Of a stretch of 64,000 nucleotides of DNA, positions 20,016 through 28,656 are shown one piece after another. The stretch spans positions 1,240,001 to 1,304,000 of the forward strand of contig NZ_JARUBM010000002.1 in assembly GCF_029626175.1 (NCBI RefSeq), written 5' to 3'. The position numbers were made by a program, and so were the translations under genes. Every line of letters begins with the position of its first letter. The first letter of the stretch is position 1. Source of the DNA: Micromonospora sp. WMMD1082 (lineage in GTDB: Bacteria > Actinomycetota > Actinomycetes > Mycobacteriales > Micromonosporaceae). The notes below the pieces were generated by a model that was not told where the DNA came from, searched no databases, and saw only the letters and a program-made list of their open reading frames with translations.

Positions 20016-20031
20016 CTAGACATTGGTCTAG
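20016..20031. promoter_or_regulatory. Perfect dyad CTAGAC-ATTG-GTCTAG
   Basis: A perfect 6-4-6 inverted repeat in the 132-base gap between the transferase gene and the lipoprotein gene, about 80 bases before the latter's start. Its size and low GC content relative to its surroundings fit an operator. No cognate regulator is adjacent. Confidence 0.4.
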
Positions 20032-20111
20032 GAAATGGACTACCGTCTACCGAAGTTGGGTGGCGCGGCCAGTCGTCGCCAGCCCAGACCCCACCCAGGA
20101 AGGGGCCGGCC

Positions 20112-20696
20112 ATGGCAGGACCTCGCACCGCACTGGCAGATCCCGCGCGATCGGTTCGTTCACTGGCCCTGGTCTGCCTCGCCGCCACCCTGTTCGCGGT
20201 CAGCGGATGCGGCGGCGACAGCACCGGGCCGACCTCGGCCGGGCCGTCGGAGGCCGGTCCGCCCGCCGTGAGCGATCCACCGACCGACGGCGGTGAGCCG
20301 GCCGCCGGCACACCCGCGTCGGCCGTCCCGGCCGCCGTCGACCCCTGCTCCCTGGTCTCGCGGCAGGAGGCCGAGCAGTTGGCCGGCACCGCCCTCAACG
20401 AGCCACGGAAGGTCAAAGCGACCTGCACCTACACTGCGCCGCCGTCCGGGCCGACCGCACAGGTGGAGGTGTTCGTCGGCGCCGGGGCGAAGAAGATCCT
20501 CGACGTCAACCGCAACCTCGGCCACGAGCTGCGCGAGCTGCCGGGCGTTGGCGACGAGGCGTACGCCGAGGACCGGGTCGTCTACGTCCACAAAGGCGGC
20601 CAGTGGGTCTCGGTCCGGCTGGTCCGGCTCAACGACCCGGCCGAGAACCGGCAGGGGCTGGAGGCCGTCGCCCGCCAGGTCGCCGACCGGCTCTGA
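20112..20696 (+). CDS. Secreted lipoprotein, DUF3558-like
   Basis: Lipoprotein of 194 residues. A basic N-terminus and a hydrophobic stretch end in the lipobox VSGC near residue 33, so the mature protein is anchored by lipid. A Pro/Gly/Ala-rich linker follows. The globular part begins VDPCSLVSRQEAEQLAG and has a second cysteine (ATCTYT), probably forming a disulfide, as in actinobacterial DUF3558 proteins. The end carries VGDEAYAEDRVVYV and a QWVSVRL strand. An AGGAAGGGG site precedes the ATG. Function unknown. Confidence 0.85.
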   Translation: MAGPRTALADPARSVRSLALVCLAATLFAVSGCGGDSTGPTSAGPSEAGPPAVSDPPTDGGEPAAGTPASAVPAAVDPCSLVSRQEAEQLAGTALNEPRKVKATCTYTAPPSGPTAQVEVFVGAGAKKILDVNRNLGHELRELPGVGDEAYAEDRVVYVHKGGQWVSVRLVRLNDPAENRQGLEAVARQVADRL

Positions 20697-20740
20697 CGGC
20701 GTGACCCGGGCGGCGTCCACGCGTTCCCCGACCGGAGTCT

Positions 20741-20776
20741 TTGTCCGCAGTGGACAGCGCTACACTCCGCTCGGTG
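20741..20776 (+). promoter_or_regulatory. Possible promoter giving a leaderless VWA transcript
   Basis: TACACT at 20761-20766 has the shape of an actinomycete -10 box and ends seven bases before the GTG at 20774. No ribosome site precedes that GTG. TTGTCC at 20741 could be a -35 box, but the spacing is short. A leaderless mRNA is a plausible reading. Confidence 0.3.
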
Positions 20777-22099
20777 ATCAACAAGAGATGGTCGTCAGCC
20801 GTCCTGCTCGGGCTGCTGGCGGCGACCACGCTGGCCGGCCCGGTGCCGGCACTCGCCGACGACCGGGCAGAACCTACCGCCGAGCCGCCCCGGGTCCAGC
20901 TGGTGCTGGACGTCAGCGGCTCGATGCGGGCCACCGACATCGACGGGCGTAGCCGGATCTCGGTCGCGCAGCAGGCGTTCGGCGAGGTGGTGGACGCCCT
21001 GCCCGACGAGACCCAGCTGGGCATCCGGGTGCTCGGCGCCACCTACCAGGGCAAGGACAAGCAGCAGGGCTGCCGGGACACCCAGCAGATCGTGCCGGTC
21101 GGCCCGGTCGACCGGGCGCAGGCCAAGGCGGCCGTGGCCACGCTGCGTCCGACCGGCTTCACCCCGGTGGGCCTGGCCCTGCGCGAGGCGGCCAAGGACC
21201 TGGGCGCCGGTACCGCCGCCCGGCGGATCGTGCTGATCACCGACGGCGAGGACACCTGCGCCCCGCCCGATCCGTGCCAGGTGGCGCGGGAGCTGGCGGC
21301 ACAGGGCACCACGCTGGTGGTGGACACCCTCGGCCTCGCCCCGGACGAGAAGGTACGCCGGCAACTGCTCTGCATCGCCACCGCCACCGGCGGGACCTAC
21401 ACGGCCGCGCAGAGCGCCGAGGATCTGACCGACCGGCTCAAGCAACTGGTGGACCGGGCCCGGGACACCCACGCCACCACGCCGGCGAAGGTCGACGGTA
21501 CGGACGCCTGCCAGGGCGCACCGCTGCTCGCCCCCGGCGTCTACACCGATCGGGAGACCTTCTCCGAGCACCGCTGGTACCGGGTGCCGGTCCGGCCGGG
21601 GCAGGAGTTGCGGGCCTCGGTGAGCGTGGCGCTCGACCGGCCGGTCAACCCCGACTTCGGCGTGCTGCTGCGGGCCACCGCGACCGACGGCCGAGAACTC
21701 GTCCGTGGGGTGGACGCCGGCAGCGGGCGTACCGACGTGGTCTCGGCCGGCCTGCGCTGGTCGGCCGCCGAGGACGGCGACGACGACGCCGCGGGCGGTG
21801 ACGACGCCGAGCGCGACGAGGGCTCCGCGCCGACTCCGGCGGCCAGCGCGGCCCCGGCCGTCACCACCGTCTGCCTCGTGGTCAGCAACATGTTCTCGCC
21901 CCGGACCGGCACCGCGGCCGACCCGGGCATGCCCGTCGAGCTGACTGTCGACGTGGTCGCCGCGTCACCCGCCCCGGACGGGCCGGACCTGGGCCGGGGC
22001 TGGGTGCTGCTGCTCCTGCTGACCCTGGCCGGTCTGCTCACCGGGCTCGTCACCGGCCTGCTCACCCGCTGGTGGGTGGCCACGTGGAGGGAGAACTGA
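20774..22099 (+). CDS. Secreted, membrane-anchored von Willebrand factor A-domain protein
   Basis: Extracellular protein of about 441 residues. The signal peptide ends near ALADD. The VWA domain begins VQLVLDVSGSMRATD and keeps the metal-ion-dependent adhesion site: DVSGS, a threonine in PTGFTPVG and TDGED. A beta-rich region with acidic linker (EDGDDDAAGGDDAERDEG) follows, then one C-terminal helix with a basic stop (RWWVATWREN). The GTG at 20774 gives the cleanest signal peptide; a TTG at 20741 is less likely. It is followed after two bases by a second secreted-protein gene, so the pair is an operon and probably a surface complex. Confidence 0.88.
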   Translation: MINKRWSSAVLLGLLAATTLAGPVPALADDRAEPTAEPPRVQLVLDVSGSMRATDIDGRSRISVAQQAFGEVVDALPDETQLGIRVLGATYQGKDKQQGCRDTQQIVPVGPVDRAQAKAAVATLRPTGFTPVGLALREAAKDLGAGTAARRIVLITDGEDTCAPPDPCQVARELAAQGTTLVVDTLGLAPDEKVRRQLLCIATATGGTYTAAQSAEDLTDRLKQLVDRARDTHATTPAKVDGTDACQGAPLLAPGVYTDRETFSEHRWYRVPVRPGQELRASVSVALDRPVNPDFGVLLRATATDGRELVRGVDAGSGRTDVVSAGLRWSAAEDGDDDAAGGDDAERDEGSAPTPAASAAPAVTTVCLVVSNMFSPRTGTAADPGMPVELTVDVVAASPAPDGPDLGRGWVLLLLLTLAGLLTGLVTGLLTRWWVATWREN

Positions 22100-22101
22100 G
22101 G

Positions 22102-22893
22102 ATGCGTACCCGCTCGGCAACCGCGGCGGCGCTGCTGGCCGCCGGCGTCGCCCTGGCCCCGGCCACGGCGCTGGCCGCGCCCACCCCCGCCCCCTCCCCC
22201 GGTGCCACCACCGTCACCAAGGCCGGCACCTCGTTCCTGAGCGCCACCCCGGTCGCCGCCGGCCAGCCCGTCCGGGTCGGCGCGTCGACCGGTGAGTACC
22301 TCTACTGGTCGTTTCCAGCCGCCGCGGGCGAGATCCACGAGATCACCTCGACGGTCAGTCTCGCCCAGGACCGAGGCGGCAGGTCGACCTGGACGGTCGA
22401 GGTCTTCGACGGGCTGCGCCGCCGGCAGGCGTGCACGGCCGGCGCGCAGACGCCGACCGCCGACGCCACGGCGCGCACCGTGGCGATCGGCTGCACCCTG
22501 CGGCGGGTCCGCCCATGGGCCGAGCCATGGTCCGGCGACCCGCTGCCCGGCACGTACTACGTGCGCCTGGCGGTGGTCGACGTGCCCGAGCCCGACCTCG
22601 GCCTGCCGGTCGACGTGGACCTGCTGATCTCCACCGTCGGCGAGGCCGGTTCCTCCTCCGAGGACGGCACCCTCGCGGCCCCGCTGGTGCCGCCCGCCAA
22701 GGCCGGCACCGTGCTGGGCGCGGAGCCGACCGCCACACCGGAGGGCGACGAGGACGACGGCGGGAAGGTCAGCCTCACCGGCTGGTTGCCCGAGGCCGGC
22801 TCCCGCTGGATCTGGACCACGGCCGGCGGCATGCTGGCCGCGCTGGCCGGCGTGGTCGGCTTCGCCCTCACCCGCCGCCCCACCGCCCGATGA
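22102..22893 (+). CDS. Secreted protein anchored by a C-terminal helix
   Basis: Protein of 263 residues with a Sec signal peptide (cleavage near ALAAP), a beta-rich extracellular domain with two cysteines (RQACTAG and IGCTLRR), an acidic linker (EGDEDDGG) and one transmembrane helix near residue 235 ending in basic residues. The ATG has GGAGGGAG upstream, inside the end of the VWA gene two bases away, so translation is coupled. Its layout mirrors the VWA protein, and the two probably act together at the cell surface. Family not recognised. Confidence 0.82.
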   Translation: MRTRSATAAALLAAGVALAPATALAAPTPAPSPGATTVTKAGTSFLSATPVAAGQPVRVGASTGEYLYWSFPAAAGEIHEITSTVSLAQDRGGRSTWTVEVFDGLRRRQACTAGAQTPTADATARTVAIGCTLRRVRPWAEPWSGDPLPGTYYVRLAVVDVPEPDLGLPVDVDLLISTVGEAGSSSEDGTLAAPLVPPAKAGTVLGAEPTATPEGDEDDGGKVSLTGWLPEAGSRWIWTTAGGMLAALAGVVGFALTRRPTAR

Positions 22894-22946
22894 GCCCCGC
22901 CGGCAGGTCGCGCCAGGTGCCGGGCGCGCGCCTGCCGGCGGCCTGA

Positions 22947-22979
22947 AGCCGGCCGGGGCAAACAACGCCCCGGCCGGCT
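22947..22979. terminator. Bidirectional terminator closing the enediyne operon
   Basis: AGCCGGCCGGGGC pairs perfectly (13 bp) with GCCCCGGCCGGCT around a seven-base loop. It sits between the plus-strand surface-protein gene and the 3' end of unbU, and marks the left border of the biosynthetic locus. Confidence 0.88.
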
Positions 22980-22992
22980 CCATGATCCGTGG

Positions 22993-24030
22993 TTAGGTGG
23001 TGGCTGGCCGTAGGGTCTCGCCGGCCGGGGACGGCGCCGCCGCCCGGCGCTCCCGGAGCCACCTGACCCACCAGAACGTGCCGCGGATCAGGCATACCAG
23101 GGTCACCGCGAAGAACAACGTGTAGACGACGTTGAACGCGATGAGCACGCCGTACACCGCTGCTACCCCCGAGCCAAACATGAACTGCCACTTCCCGGAC
23201 GACGGCGTCGTACCCGGATCGGTGACCATGTAGTTGGTGAAGAGCACGAAGGCGACGCCCGTCATGACGCCCAGGGCGGCCCACAGCTGCACGTCCATGA
23301 ACCAGTGGCGGATGAGCGCCTGGATCACGAAGCCGCCCAGCCAGCCCACGATCAACGGAATCCGCTTGGTGAGCATGCCGTTGAGCACGGTGCCCGCGGT
23401 GAGGATGATCAGCGGGATCGCGATCCGGATCACGTCCGACACGTGTTCGGTGAACTGGTACGGCGGCGCGACGTTCACCCAGGGGAACACCAGCAGCGCT
23501 GCGGTGATACCCAGGTTCGACGGGTTCATGAAGTGCCGCATCCGGCCGTTGATCGGGGCCTGGAGCACCGCCTTCTGGCCAACGGCCACCACGACCGCGA
23601 ACGCGATGGGCCAGAACACGTCGTTGGCGTACAGCAGCATGTTGGCCGCGAGCGCGGTGATGTGCGTGGGTAGGAGGAAGGTGTACACACCCCAGGCCCC
23701 GTTGCCCAGGAAGCCCACCGGCCGTCGGTTGGCCCGCGCGGCGACCAACTCGACGATGAGCTCGGTGCTGTAGCCGACGGCCAACGCGAAGAGCGGCCAG
23801 GTCCACGGCTGCTCGAAGCCGAGCACGGTGTAGCCGAGGATGTTGAAGATGCTCATCGAGATGGCGAAGTTACGCAGTGCCAGGTACCGCGGGTCCTTGC
23901 TGTCGACGCGCGGGGGTGCGGTGCGCCCGGTCGACGGAGCCGGCTGGGCCCCCGGGCGCGCATCGGCCACAGCCGATCCGGCCCCGACGGCGTGGCCGTC
24001 GACAGGGGCGACGCGTTTCACATCGGTCAT
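22993..24030 (-). CDS. unbU: Enediyne core protein UnbU (RnfD/NqrB-like membrane protein)
   Basis: Integral membrane protein of 345 residues found in all enediyne loci. A polar N-terminus of about 50 residues precedes about eight to ten membrane helices. It carries two RnfD/NqrB-type signatures, NPSNLGI at residues 169-175 and MVTDPGTTP at 268-276, so a flavin or electron-transfer role in the membrane is plausible. The family acts with UnbL and UnbV on the PksE-derived polyene on the way to the enediyne core. Its ATG overlaps the unbV stop by four bases (ATGA). It is the last gene of the operon, ended by the hairpin at 22,947. Confidence 0.93.
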   Translation of the reverse strand: MTDVKRVAPVDGHAVGAGSAVADARPGAQPAPSTGRTAPPRVDSKDPRYLALRNFAISMSIFNILGYTVLGFEQPWTWPLFALAVGYSTELIVELVAARANRRPVGFLGNGAWGVYTFLLPTHITALAANMLLYANDVFWPIAFAVVVAVGQKAVLQAPINGRMRHFMNPSNLGITAALLVFPWVNVAPPYQFTEHVSDVIRIAIPLIILTAGTVLNGMLTKRIPLIVGWLGGFVIQALIRHWFMDVQLWAALGVMTGVAFVLFTNYMVTDPGTTPSSGKWQFMFGSGVAAVYGVLIAFNVVYTLFFAVTLVCLIRGTFWWVRWLRERRAAAPSPAGETLRPATT

Positions 24031-26027
24031 GACGCCTGCACCTTTCGGACCTCATTCGTGAGCATCAGGTCGTGCCACCCGGCGGTCAGGTCGAGCGTCT
24101 GGACGTGGACCGCACCGGAGTAGTCCCGCCAGCAGATTTCCGCCGACACCGGCTGCGACCCAGCCGCGCCCAGCCCGAAGAAGACCTCGAAGCTGCGCTT
24201 GCCCGAGTGCCCGCTGCCACCGTCGAGCTGAGCGATCCGGGTACGACCGTCGGCGGTGGTGACCTTCACCTGGGCGCCGTAGGCCGGCGCGCCAATCGCC
24301 TGGCCGCCCCCGGCCTCGCCCTGTGCCGGCCGGAACAGGCGCAGGCCGAGGAAGTTGCCGTCGCCCGGCTTGGCGTTGCGGTAGTAACTGGGGGCGCCCC
24401 ACTGCCGGGCCACCGCGAAGTCGAGCCCGCCGTCGCCGTCGGCGTCGGCGATCGCCACGCCCCGGCTCGGAGTCGTGTCGGTCATGCCCAGTTCGGACGC
24501 GACGTCGGCGAAGCGGCCGTTCTCCTCCGGCACCCAGAACGCGAACGGCTGGGAACCGGCGATGTCGTCACCGGGCTCGGACTGCGGCCACATGGCCGGG
24601 TTGCGGAGCAGCAGGTCGTTGGTGGCGGCCAGTTCCTGAAGCCAGGACCAGCGGTTGATCTCGCCCTTGACGAAGCCGGCGGTCTGCACCAGGTCCTGCT
24701 CGCCGCTGTTGTTGAAGTCGGCCATCTTGGCGTCCCAACCCCAACCGACCCAGGCCAGGTTGCGCTTGGACGCCTCGTTGTCGAACGGGGCGATCCCCTG
24801 TTCCATCCTGGATCGAGCGTCCGCGGGGCTGGCCGCCGTGTTACGGAAGACGAAGTTGCTCTCCTCAAGTCCCCAGCTCGTGGTGATGTTGCTGATGAAG
24901 ATGTCGTACTTGCCGGTGCCGAACAGGTCACCGAACTCCATCGACATGCCCTTGAACGAGTCGTGCCCCACCACCAAAGACTTGGGCGTGAACGCGCCCC
25001 GACGGCCCTCCGCGAGCTTGAAGCGGATGTTGCCGGGGGTCGACACGTTGTGGAAGAAGCGATCGTTGCCGAAGTCGTTGGCCAGATACAGCTCCGGCAG
25101 CATGTCCCCGTCGATGTCGGCGGAGCCGGCACCGAGCGTCCAGCCGGTGGCGTACGCGGGTGGGACGGCCGGTTGCTCCTCGAAGGTCGCCGACGGCTCG
25201 TCGCCGGTGGTGGCCGAGGTCCACCGCAGCACGTGCGCGCCGCCGGCGTTCTGGGCTCGCGACATGGAGTCGTTCATCTGCACGTGCGGCTGCCCCAGCG
25301 GGTCGAGCACCTTGGTGTCCGGGAAGTAGTTGAAGACGCCGATGTCCACATGTCCGTCACCGTCGAAGTCCGCGATGGCGACCGCGTTGGTGTTCCAGAG
25401 CGCGCCGCGGTAGACGCCCGTGCCGGGGGCCTGCTGCGGCACCAGCTCGGTGGCGTGGAAGCTGTTCATGCTCAGCGGCGCGTCGCCGGTCCGCTGCATG
25501 AACAGGATGGGCGTGCGGCCCCAGTAGTAGACCAGCAGGTCCATTCGGCCGTCGGCGTTGAAGTCGCCGGGCGCGCAGCCCATCGGCGCCATGATGTCGC
25601 TGATCGGCAGGCTGCTGGGATCGAGTACGAAGGGCTCGTACGTCGCGCCGCCACCGGGTGCCGGGGTGACGATCACCGCATCGCTGCGGCTGTCCACCAG
25701 ACACAGGTCGTTGGAGCGGCCATCGCCGTCCAGGTCGTTCAGGGCGATCGCGGCGCCGACGGATGAGACCCACGCCCGGATGTGCTCGTACGCCGGGTTC
25801 ACCGGCCGCACCGTGCGCTCCGGCAGCCCTGGCGGCAGCGCGATGGGCAGCTCGGTGAACTCGTAGCTCTCCGCGAGCGACTGCCGGGTCGCCGCAGATG
25901 CCTGAGGTAGCTGCGCGGCCCCGTAGAGAACCAGGCACACGACCAGCACAAAAATGCCAGGGATTAGTCGGCGGACACGGCCGACGGGTTGCGGTGGCAA
26001 CAGTTCCTCCTCCATCTGGGCGCGCAT
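24027..26027 (-). CDS. unbV: Enediyne core protein UnbV (FG-GAP/ASPIC, CRTAC1-like)
   Basis: Membrane-anchored protein of 666 residues. One N-terminal helix (residues about 21-37) is followed by an extracytoplasmic beta-propeller-like region. Its calcium-type repeats include DLDGDGRSND, DFNADGRMD, DFDGDGHVD, DIDGDMLPE, DFNNSGEQD and DADGDGGLD. The C-terminal ASPIC/UnbV domain contains KVTTADGRTRIAQLDGGSGH and FFGLG. UnbV is one of the five proteins conserved in every enediyne locus. The gene overlaps unbU by four bases. Its own ribosome site is weak, and 273 bases separate it from the P450 gene upstream, so it may have its own promoter. Confidence 0.94.
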   Translation of the reverse strand: MRAQMEEELLPPQPVGRVRRLIPGIFVLVVCLVLYGAAQLPQASAATRQSLAESYEFTELPIALPPGLPERTVRPVNPAYEHIRAWVSSVGAAIALNDLDGDGRSNDLCLVDSRSDAVIVTPAPGGGATYEPFVLDPSSLPISDIMAPMGCAPGDFNADGRMDLLVYYWGRTPILFMQRTGDAPLSMNSFHATELVPQQAPGTGVYRGALWNTNAVAIADFDGDGHVDIGVFNYFPDTKVLDPLGQPHVQMNDSMSRAQNAGGAHVLRWTSATTGDEPSATFEEQPAVPPAYATGWTLGAGSADIDGDMLPELYLANDFGNDRFFHNVSTPGNIRFKLAEGRRGAFTPKSLVVGHDSFKGMSMEFGDLFGTGKYDIFISNITTSWGLEESNFVFRNTAASPADARSRMEQGIAPFDNEASKRNLAWVGWGWDAKMADFNNSGEQDLVQTAGFVKGEINRWSWLQELAATNDLLLRNPAMWPQSEPGDDIAGSQPFAFWVPEENGRFADVASELGMTDTTPSRGVAIADADGDGGLDFAVARQWGAPSYYRNAKPGDGNFLGLRLFRPAQGEAGGGQAIGAPAYGAQVKVTTADGRTRIAQLDGGSGHSGKRSFEVFFGLGAAGSQPVSAEICWRDYSGAVHVQTLDLTAGWHDLMLTNEVRKVQAS

Positions 26028-26300
26028 TTCTACACCCGCTCGACGAGCTAGGCGGACGGCACTTGAACGGGCCGACGCTCGGCGATCCAGTGCGGACGAA
26101 AGAAAGATCGGCCACCTTGGGAAATGCCGAGCACCGATTCAGGAGGTTCGGGGCAACGGCATTTAATCATCGCCATGAATATTCTTTCGAGGACCTTCGG
26201 AACTGTCTTCTCTGGTCTTGCCGTGCTTGCCGCCATCGGTCCGGAAGCGCAATCCACAAGATGGGTGATCCGCTTGCCGTACGCGATGGCGGCGGCGCTT
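26028..26300. other. Intergenic region upstream of unbV
   Basis: A 273-base gap inside an otherwise tightly packed operon, locally AT-richer. An inverted repeat AAATGCCG (26122-26129) / CGGCATTT (26157-26164) lies about 100 bases upstream of the unbV start. It could hold a promoter for unbV-unbU. No credible gene is present. Confidence 0.45.
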
Positions 26301-27659
26301 TCAGCTCAGTGGCCGTATCAGCATCGGAAGCCCGCCGCGCATCCGCAGCGACAGCATCGGTTCGGGGATCGCCCGGTGTCCCGGCGCCTTGCTCAGGCGC
26401 AGGTCCCGGACCAGCAGGGCGAGCACGAACACCGCCTCCATCATGCCGAGATTGCTCCCCACGCAGAATCGTGGGCCGGCGCCGAACGGCAGGTACGCGT
26501 AGGTGGGGCGGTCCCGCATCTCGTTCTTGTCGAACCGCTCCGGATCGAACCGCTCCGGATCCGGCCAGAACGCCGGGTGCCGGTGCAGGGTGTACGGGCA
26601 GATCAGCACGTCCGCCCTGGCGGGCACCCGGTATCCGCCCACCTCGTCCTCCTGCTGGGCGATCCGGGGCAGGAGCCACACCGGCGGGTAGAGCCGCATC
26701 GACTCCATCAGCACCATCGTGGTGTACTGCAGTCGGTGCAGGTCCTCGTAGACCGGCAACCGGTCGCCGAGCACCTCGACCGCCTCCGCGTGCAGCCGCT
26801 CGCGCACCTGCGGGTGGTCGTCGACGAGGTGCAGGGCCCAGCCCAGGGTGCTCGCCGTCGTCTCGTGCCCGGCGAGCAGCAAGGTCACCAGTTCGTCGCG
26901 CAACCGCTGCCGACCCACCCGTGGGTCGGACTCCTCACCGGCGGAGATGATCAGCCGGGACAGGGCGTCGTCCCGCCCGGCCACGTCCGCGGCCCGGGCC
27001 GCGACGAGTTGGTCGACCACCTCCTGCAGATGCCGACGGGCCCGCCGGAACCGCATCTGCCGTGGCAGCGGAACCCACATCGGCACCGCGCTGAGCGACT
27101 CCAACTCGAACAGCGCCTGGTCCTGCACGGCGGCGAAGGAGCCACCGATGTTGTCGAATCCGTCGAGGTCGGCGTCGAGCAGCGTCCGGCCGAGGACGCC
27201 GAGGGTGAGCCCGGTCAACTCCTCCACCACGTCCACCGGCTCGTCACCGGCCCGGGCGCGCAGCCGACTGACGAACTTGCCGCCCTGCTCGGCCACCGCG
27301 TCGGCGTGCCGGGCCAACCGCCGGCTCTGGAAGACCGGCTGGATCACCTTGCGTTGCTTGCGCCACAGCTCACCCTCGCTGGTGAGCAGACCGTCGCCGA
27401 GCGCGCGCCGGGCATGGACCAGGCCGATGCCCTTGTGGTAGTTGCCGCTGTTGTCGGCGAGTACGTGCTTGGCGTGCTCCGGGTGGTTGAAGAGGTACAA
27501 CGTCTTCGGGCCGACCGGCAGCCGCGCCGCGTCACCGTAACGCTCGGCGGCGGAGGTCATCATGTGCAGGCGGTCCCGCGTCATGACGGCCAGCAGCCGG
27601 AGGGCGGATGCCCGGGACGGGCCCGGAGGGGTGCGTGCGTACCGTTTGGTGGTCGTCAT
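26301..27659 (-). CDS. Cytochrome P450 of the enediyne locus
   Basis: Haem monooxygenase of 452 residues. Landmarks are the I-helix AGHETTAS near residue 265, the ExxR motif in ESMRLYPP near 325, the PERFDPERF segment and the haem loop FGAGPRFCVGSNLG near 400 with the cysteine ligand. Length and motifs place it in the CYP102/CYP4-like branch rather than the short macrolide type. It overlaps the flavin-reductase gene by four bases. A P450 next to a flavin reductase matches the E7/E6 pair described in 9-membered enediyne loci, an assignment from memory of gene order. Likely job: oxidation of the core. Confidence 0.93.
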   Translation of the reverse strand: MTTTKRYARTPPGPSRASALRLLAVMTRDRLHMMTSAAERYGDAARLPVGPKTLYLFNHPEHAKHVLADNSGNYHKGIGLVHARRALGDGLLTSEGELWRKQRKVIQPVFQSRRLARHADAVAEQGGKFVSRLRARAGDEPVDVVEELTGLTLGVLGRTLLDADLDGFDNIGGSFAAVQDQALFELESLSAVPMWVPLPRQMRFRRARRHLQEVVDQLVAARAADVAGRDDALSRLIISAGEESDPRVGRQRLRDELVTLLLAGHETTASTLGWALHLVDDHPQVRERLHAEAVEVLGDRLPVYEDLHRLQYTTMVLMESMRLYPPVWLLPRIAQQEDEVGGYRVPARADVLICPYTLHRHPAFWPDPERFDPERFDKNEMRDRPTYAYLPFGAGPRFCVGSNLGMMEAVFVLALLVRDLRLSKAPGHRAIPEPMLSLRMRGGLPMLIRPLS

Positions 27660-28207
27660 GTCGTCACGTCACTCCGCTCCTGGTTGATCTGGTGGAACCT
27701 GCCGGACAGAAAGAGCAGGACATCGTCGTCGAGCCGTCGGTCCATGGAGAGCAGGCCGCCGAGGAAGATGGTGTGGTCGCCACCGTCGTACGCCTGTCGC
27801 AGCTCGCACTCGAAGTGCACCAGTGCGCCGGCGATCAACGGGCTTCCCGTCGTCGGTCCCGGCAACCAGTCGACGCCCGCGAACTCCTCGCGGCCCAGCG
27901 GGCGCCGCCGGTCGGCGAAGTACCGGGCCACGTCCTCCTGGTGGGCGGCGAGCACGGACACCCCGAAGTGCCGGTGGTCGGCCAGCCGCCGATGCATGAC
28001 CGCGTCACGCTGCACGCAGACCAGCAGCAGGGGTGGGTCCAGTGACACCGCGGTGAAGGAGTTCGCCGTCATGCCGTGCGGTAGCGGTCCGCCGACGGTG
28101 ATGACGGTGACGCCGGTGGCGAAGGCACCGAACGCCTTCCGCAGCGCCAACGGGTCGGCCACGCCGGCGGGCGGCGTCGGCGGTACGTCCACGCGTTCTG
28201 CTCCCAT
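27656..28207 (-). CDS. Flavin reductase-like protein of the enediyne locus
   Basis: FMN/FAD-binding split-barrel protein of 183 residues. Typical segments are LRKAFGAFATGVTVITV near residue 22, GMTANSFTAVSLDPPLLLVCV and FGVSVLAAHQEDVARYFA, ending in HFECELRQAYDGGDHTIFLG. It supplies reduced flavin to a partner oxygenase or itself oxidises. The ATG at 28207 is 10 bases after the thioesterase stop, and its TGA overlaps the P450 ATG. The same position is held by the E6 gene in 9-membered enediyne loci. Partner enzyme unknown; the FOXRED2-like flavoprotein further right is not an obvious two-component oxygenase. Confidence 0.9.
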   Translation of the reverse strand: MGAERVDVPPTPPAGVADPLALRKAFGAFATGVTVITVGGPLPHGMTANSFTAVSLDPPLLLVCVQRDAVMHRRLADHRHFGVSVLAAHQEDVARYFADRRRPLGREEFAGVDWLPGPTTGSPLIAGALVHFECELRQAYDGGDHTIFLGGLLSMDRRLDDDVLLFLSGRFHQINQERSDVTT

Positions 28208-28217
28208 TGTCGTGGCC

Positions 28218-28655
28218 TCAGACCCGCGCCGCCGTGTAGGGCGCGAGGGCCCTCGCGAGGGCCTCGGGAACCCGCGCGGGCACGGTACGGGTGTTCGGGC
28301 CACGCATGCAGGCCACCCGTTGCCGGCCCCGCGCCACCAGCGTCTCCCCGTCACCGGGGTCCAGCCGCACGTAGTCGAAGCTGAACTCCACCTGGGTCTG
28401 GGCCAGTTCCGTCAGCCGCATCCGGATCGACAGCTGATCGAAGGCGGTGATCTCGGCGAAGAACTCACAGTCGACCTTGAGGGTGAACAGCTTCAGGTCG
28501 TCGCGGAGGTCGACCAGCACCTCGGGTGCCCGGTCCTTGAGGAACATCTCCCGGCAGCGTCCCTGCCAGCGCAGGTAGTTGACGTAGTAGACGTTGCCCA
28601 CCAGGTTCGTCTCCTCGAACCCCACGGTGTGCAGGTACTCGAAGTACTTGTCCAT
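28218..28655 (-). CDS. tebC: Enediyne polyketide thioesterase (hot-dog fold, TebC/E10 type)
   Basis: Releases the polyene from PksE. The 145-residue hot-dog protein begins MDKYFEYLHTVGFEETNLVG and continues with NVYYVNYLRWQGRCREMFL, the hallmark of enediyne thioesterases such as CalE7, DynE7 and SgcE10. The acidic nucleophile used by 4-hydroxybenzoyl-CoA thioesterases is replaced by the ETNLVGN stretch, as is normal in this family. Its ATG is one base after the pksE stop, so the two are translated together. Confidence 0.95.
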   Translation of the reverse strand: MDKYFEYLHTVGFEETNLVGNVYYVNYLRWQGRCREMFLKDRAPEVLVDLRDDLKLFTLKVDCEFFAEITAFDQLSIRMRLTELAQTQVEFSFDYVRLDPGDGETLVARGRQRVACMRGPNTRTVPARVPEALARALAPYTAARV

Positions 28656-28656
28656 C

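Noticed and set aside
26048..26257. A 69-codon minus-strand frame between unbV and the P450 gene.
   Set aside because: No ribosome site and no domain; probably leader DNA of unbV.
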